This document shows positions 61,637-64,000 of a stretch of DNA of 64,000 bases, piece by piece. The DNA comes from Butyricimonas synergistica DSM 23225 (lineage in GTDB: Bacteria; Bacteroidota; Bacteroidia; Bacteroidales; Marinifilaceae), in assembly GCF_000379665.1 (NCBI RefSeq), contig NZ_KB903360.1, positions 746,175 through 810,174 of the forward strand, given 5' to 3'. The position numbers were made by a program, and so were the translations under genes. Under the pieces are notes generated by a model. The model saw only the letters and a list, made by a program, of their open reading frames with translations, did not search any database and was not told the DNA's origin. Each line of letters starts with the position of its first letter. Positions within the stretch are counted from its first letter, which is position 1.

Positions 61637-63670
61637 TTATTCTTGAAGATATTTGTCCGCGATTTTTTTCCAGCGGGCCTTTTGAGCATCGGTGCCACCC
61701 CGGTCGGTTAATTGCACCAAGTAATAGTTTAACAAACGTTTGTCAGCTTTTACTTTTGGCATCTCTCTCTCGCAGGTTGCCAGAAAACGGTCTACATTGC
61801 CCTCCTTTACCGCTCTGCCGATGGCAACAAGCCCGAGTAATGATTTCTCGTTGCTTAGTTTCAAGCTTTTCACTTCTTTGGTGATCTCGTCAAATCGGGA
61901 GGCATTGATAGTCTGCCCTTTGGTGGCGAGGATTTCCATGAGTTGTTTTTGTAAGTCTTGGCTTAGCCGCTGGTCAACGGTCTCTTGCCCTTGTGCTTTA
62001 TTGAATTTGTCCCGGTTGGTTAACAAGTATTTTTCAGTTTCCGAACCTTTGGGGCTAAATTCTTTTTTTTCAAAGAGAAACCAGTAGTCGGGAGATATTT
62101 TTTCTTCGTCACTTAGCGTGTTGAACAATTCATTCGCGATCTCTTTTGCGGAAGGATCATAAAGGACCAGTAACGTTTGGGCGTATGAAGCTAGGAACGC
62201 TTTGTCCCGGTTACCTTCTTTGTATTTGGCGATCGATACGCCGAGGGCTTTCGTGTTGTCGAATGATTCTTCTACTCGCTTGATAAATTGTTCTTCTTCA
62301 CCGCCACCCACGATTTTATGGCGGATATTGCCGTCAGGTGTCATGATAACGAATGTCGGGTATGCCCGGACTCCGAACCTCTTTCCTAATTCCGGACCTT
62401 CCCCTTTTTCCATGTCATATTTCACGCAAATGAAGTTCTTGTTCAAGAAATCGCCGATTTTTTCTTTCACGAATACTTTCTTTGCCATGTACTGGCAGGG
62501 ACCACACCAGCTGGTGTAACAGTCTATGAAGATATTTTTTCTTTGCTGTTTCGCTTTCGCTAAGGCTTGTTCAAAAGTCAAGTCTTGGAAATACACGCCC
62601 GTGTGTGCGGCAATCTTCAATTCTTCAAAAGTACGTTCTAGGTATTCTTTTTCTCTTTCGGAAGTGGCGTTTGCGATGAATTTATCTCCTAAAGCAGCCA
62701 TACGTCCCAATTGTTCTTTTGTCGCTTTGGATTTGACTGCGTGAAGAGCAGAAGTTATTGATAAAATGTCGTCGTTTGTATTTTCTTGAGAAACTAAGGA
62801 CATGACTTTCTCCGCATTCCCGTTCAAAGTTGCTTCGATCAGTTCTACTTTGTTGGTTAGCCGATCTTGTTTTTCCAATCCGAGGTTGGGTAGTTCTTGG
62901 CGGATTTGGGTCAATTGGGCAAGAGGTTCTTTTGCTCCCCGGCGCATACAATTATCGATGGTTCTGTTATAATTATTATATAGGTATGCGTCCACTTTTT
63001 CTTTACCGACATTTTTTCTGAAACGGACAACGTTATCCACGACAAATTTGAAGTTAGCGGAACCGTAGCCGTCATTCTCGATGATCGACCAGTATTCTTT
63101 CTGCAATTTGTCCTTGTCTTTTAAAACTGCATCCAGTTCTTCGGTTACTTTTGCACTTTTCTCCTTCTCGTAAGCATCAAGTAAGGCAATCTGGTAAGCT
63201 ATCAATTGTTTCTTACTCATTTTCCCTTTCTCGTGTAGTTTGTCCAAGTAACCCAAAGAAGTTTTTTCATTCAATCCTTTCTCGACACGGGAAATGAAAT
63301 CTTCCACTTCTCCGCCGCCGACAATCTTGTGCTGTACGCTTCCGTCCGGGCGAATAATAAGGAAAGTCGGGTAGGCTTTAACCTCGAATCTTTTTGCCAA
63401 TGCCGGTCCTTCGCCTTTTTCCATGTCAAATTTCACGCATATAAATTTCGGGTTAAAATATTCGCCGGCTTTTTCTTGCGTGAAAACTTTTTCACTCATG
63501 TATTTACAAGGTCCGCACCAGCTGGTGTAACCATCCATGAATATAAGTTTGTTTTCTGCTTTGGCTTTTACCAAGGCTTCGTCAAACGTGAGATGTTCGA
63601 AATTTACTCCCTGTCCGAAAATCGTCAAGTTAAGTATTAATAAAGTAATAACTGAGATAAGGCTTTTCAT
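61637..63670 (-). CDS. Exported protein with two thioredoxin domains and two helical domains
   Basis: This 677-residue protein has a signal peptide (NLTIFGQG). Two near-identical halves each hold a thioredoxin domain with CGPC (GYTSWCGPCKYMSEKVF about residue 52; CYTSWCGPCQYMAKKVF about 392). Both share VKFDMEKGEGP-like and HKIVGGGE stretches. Each is followed by about 200 helical residues. It is an internal duplication of a thioredoxin-plus-helical unit found singly in other Bacteroidota. Both CxxC motifs are intact, so both should be redox-active in the periplasm. A hairpin terminator follows it. Confidence 0.92.
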   Translation of the reverse strand: MKSLISVITLLILNLTIFGQGVNFEHLTFDEALVKAKAENKLIFMDGYTSWCGPCKYMSEKVFTQEKAGEYFNPKFICVKFDMEKGEGPALAKRFEVKAYPTFLIIRPDGSVQHKIVGGGEVEDFISRVEKGLNEKTSLGYLDKLHEKGKMSKKQLIAYQIALLDAYEKEKSAKVTEELDAVLKDKDKLQKEYWSIIENDGYGSANFKFVVDNVVRFRKNVGKEKVDAYLYNNYNRTIDNCMRRGAKEPLAQLTQIRQELPNLGLEKQDRLTNKVELIEATLNGNAEKVMSLVSQENTNDDILSITSALHAVKSKATKEQLGRMAALGDKFIANATSEREKEYLERTFEELKIAAHTGVYFQDLTFEQALAKAKQQRKNIFIDCYTSWCGPCQYMAKKVFVKEKIGDFLNKNFICVKYDMEKGEGPELGKRFGVRAYPTFVIMTPDGNIRHKIVGGGEEEQFIKRVEESFDNTKALGVSIAKYKEGNRDKAFLASYAQTLLVLYDPSAKEIANELFNTLSDEEKISPDYWFLFEKKEFSPKGSETEKYLLTNRDKFNKAQGQETVDQRLSQDLQKQLMEILATKGQTINASRFDEITKEVKSLKLSNEKSLLGLVAIGRAVKEGNVDRFLATCEREMPKVKADKRLLNYYLVQLTDRGGTDAQKARWKKIADKYLQE

Positions 63671-63762
63671 AAATGCAAATTAAATTATTGGTAATTTGTA
63701 ACGCAAGTTAGGAAAGAATGTGGAATGCAAGTATCGTTGAGAATTACATTAACTTATTTTTA

Positions 63763-63793
63763 AAACAAGAGGGGCTTTTAGCCCCTCTTGTTT
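63763..63793 (-). terminator. Terminator after lspA
   Basis: A perfect 13-bp stem (63763-63775 AAACAAGAGGGGC with 63781-63793) has a 5-base loop. On the minus strand a T-rich stretch (TTTTTAAAAATAAG) follows; it lies 36 bases after the lspA stop. Confidence 0.88.
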
Positions 63794-63828
63794 GTTTCGT
63801 TATAACATTTCTTTAAGACTTGAAACGC

Positions 63829-64000
63829 CTATTTTTTAGTTGCGAAAAACTTGCGGTGGAAAAGCAATAACATAAGTACGCCTACCGTGATATAAGAGTC
63901 AGCCAGATTAAATACTGGGCGGAAGAATACGAAAAATTTGTTTCCCCAGAAGGGAATCCAATCCGGCAGGAATCCCTCGTAAAGCGGGAAATAAAGCATA
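63829..64000 (-). CDS. lspA: Lipoprotein signal peptidase, C-terminal part (5' end outside window)
   Basis: The last 57 codons of LspA run from the window edge to TAG at 63829-63831. The C-terminal catalytic-site motif FNLADSYITVG (second Asp of the aspartic dyad) and the last membrane helix VGVLMLLLFHRKF are visible, and the end is FFATKK. LspA cleaves signal peptides of lipoproteins after diacylglyceryl transfer, at the inner membrane. The N-terminus and first catalytic Asp are not in this window. Confidence 0.92.
   Translation of the reverse strand, partial: MLYFPLYEGFLPDWIPFWGNKFFVFFRPVFNLADSYITVGVLMLLLFHRKFFATKK

Overview
The window reads as a chromosomal segment of a Bacteroidales bacterium. 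The evidence is a SusC/SusD pair with a FecR/ECF-sigma switch, many exactly matching Bacteroidota -7 boxes (TAnnTTTG), lipoproteins with short lipoboxes, bactofilins, a YfhO-type membrane protein and the DUF177-rpmF-fabH order. The mix of STN-type SusC, FecR, TlpA-like proteins and DUF4998/DUF5000-like lipoproteins would fit an Odoribacter/Butyricimonas-type organism, but that genus-level guess is inference. No rRNA, tRNA, CRISPR array or insertion sequence was recognised.

Layout. 1-5.6 kb (minus): an export/ABC module made of an ATPase, a giant permease fused to an aminopeptidase-like region without its zinc site, and a TolC-type channel cut by the window edge. 5.9-8.3 kb: recO, rdgB (minus) and rsgA (plus). 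8.4-26.1 kb (plus): an ECF sigma, anti-sigma FecR, SusC, SusD and two surface lipoproteins, followed by a string of small exported proteins of unknown function and two TlpA-like proteins, one of which has lost its CxxC. A hicA-hicB toxin-antitoxin pair on the minus strand sits between sigma and FecR, and its hicA is frameshifted. The accessory tail (19.7-25 kb) is a mosaic of very AT-rich and very GC-rich genes, and two lipoprotein genes there carry a single in-frame TAA. 26.2-28.5 kb: a LytTR regulator and a frameshifted AAA-ATPase/DUF1703 gene.

28.5-38.4 kb: mostly housekeeping genes: DUF177, rpmF, fabH, two bactofilins, an M1 peptidase lipoprotein, kdsB, a PNPOx/Nim-like flavoprotein, frr, a soluble TonB-domain protein and a U32 peptidase-like tRNA-modification protein. 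38.4-43.3 kb (minus): an outer-membrane barrel, a PCMD lipoprotein and YfhO.

43.4-56.7 kb is a surface polysaccharide locus. Three plus-strand genes (glycosyltransferase, flippase fused to a GNAT-like domain, deacetylase-like protein) converge on a minus-strand block: WbpD, WbpE and WbpI homologues for a 2,3-diamino uronic acid precursor, glycosyltransferases, a D-glucuronyl C5-epimerase-like protein and an AsnB-type amidotransferase. Together they suggest a glycan with an acetamido uronic acid that may be epimerised or amidated. 56.8-64 kb (minus): a PpiD/SurA-like foldase, topA, a double-thioredoxin exported protein and the 3' end of lspA.

The most interesting material is the accessory end of the SusCD locus (interrupted lipoproteins, an HEFWH metallopeptidase-like gene, a duplicated-domain protein, a redox-dead TlpA paralogue) and the uronic acid glycan locus with its 22-bp perfect inverted repeat.
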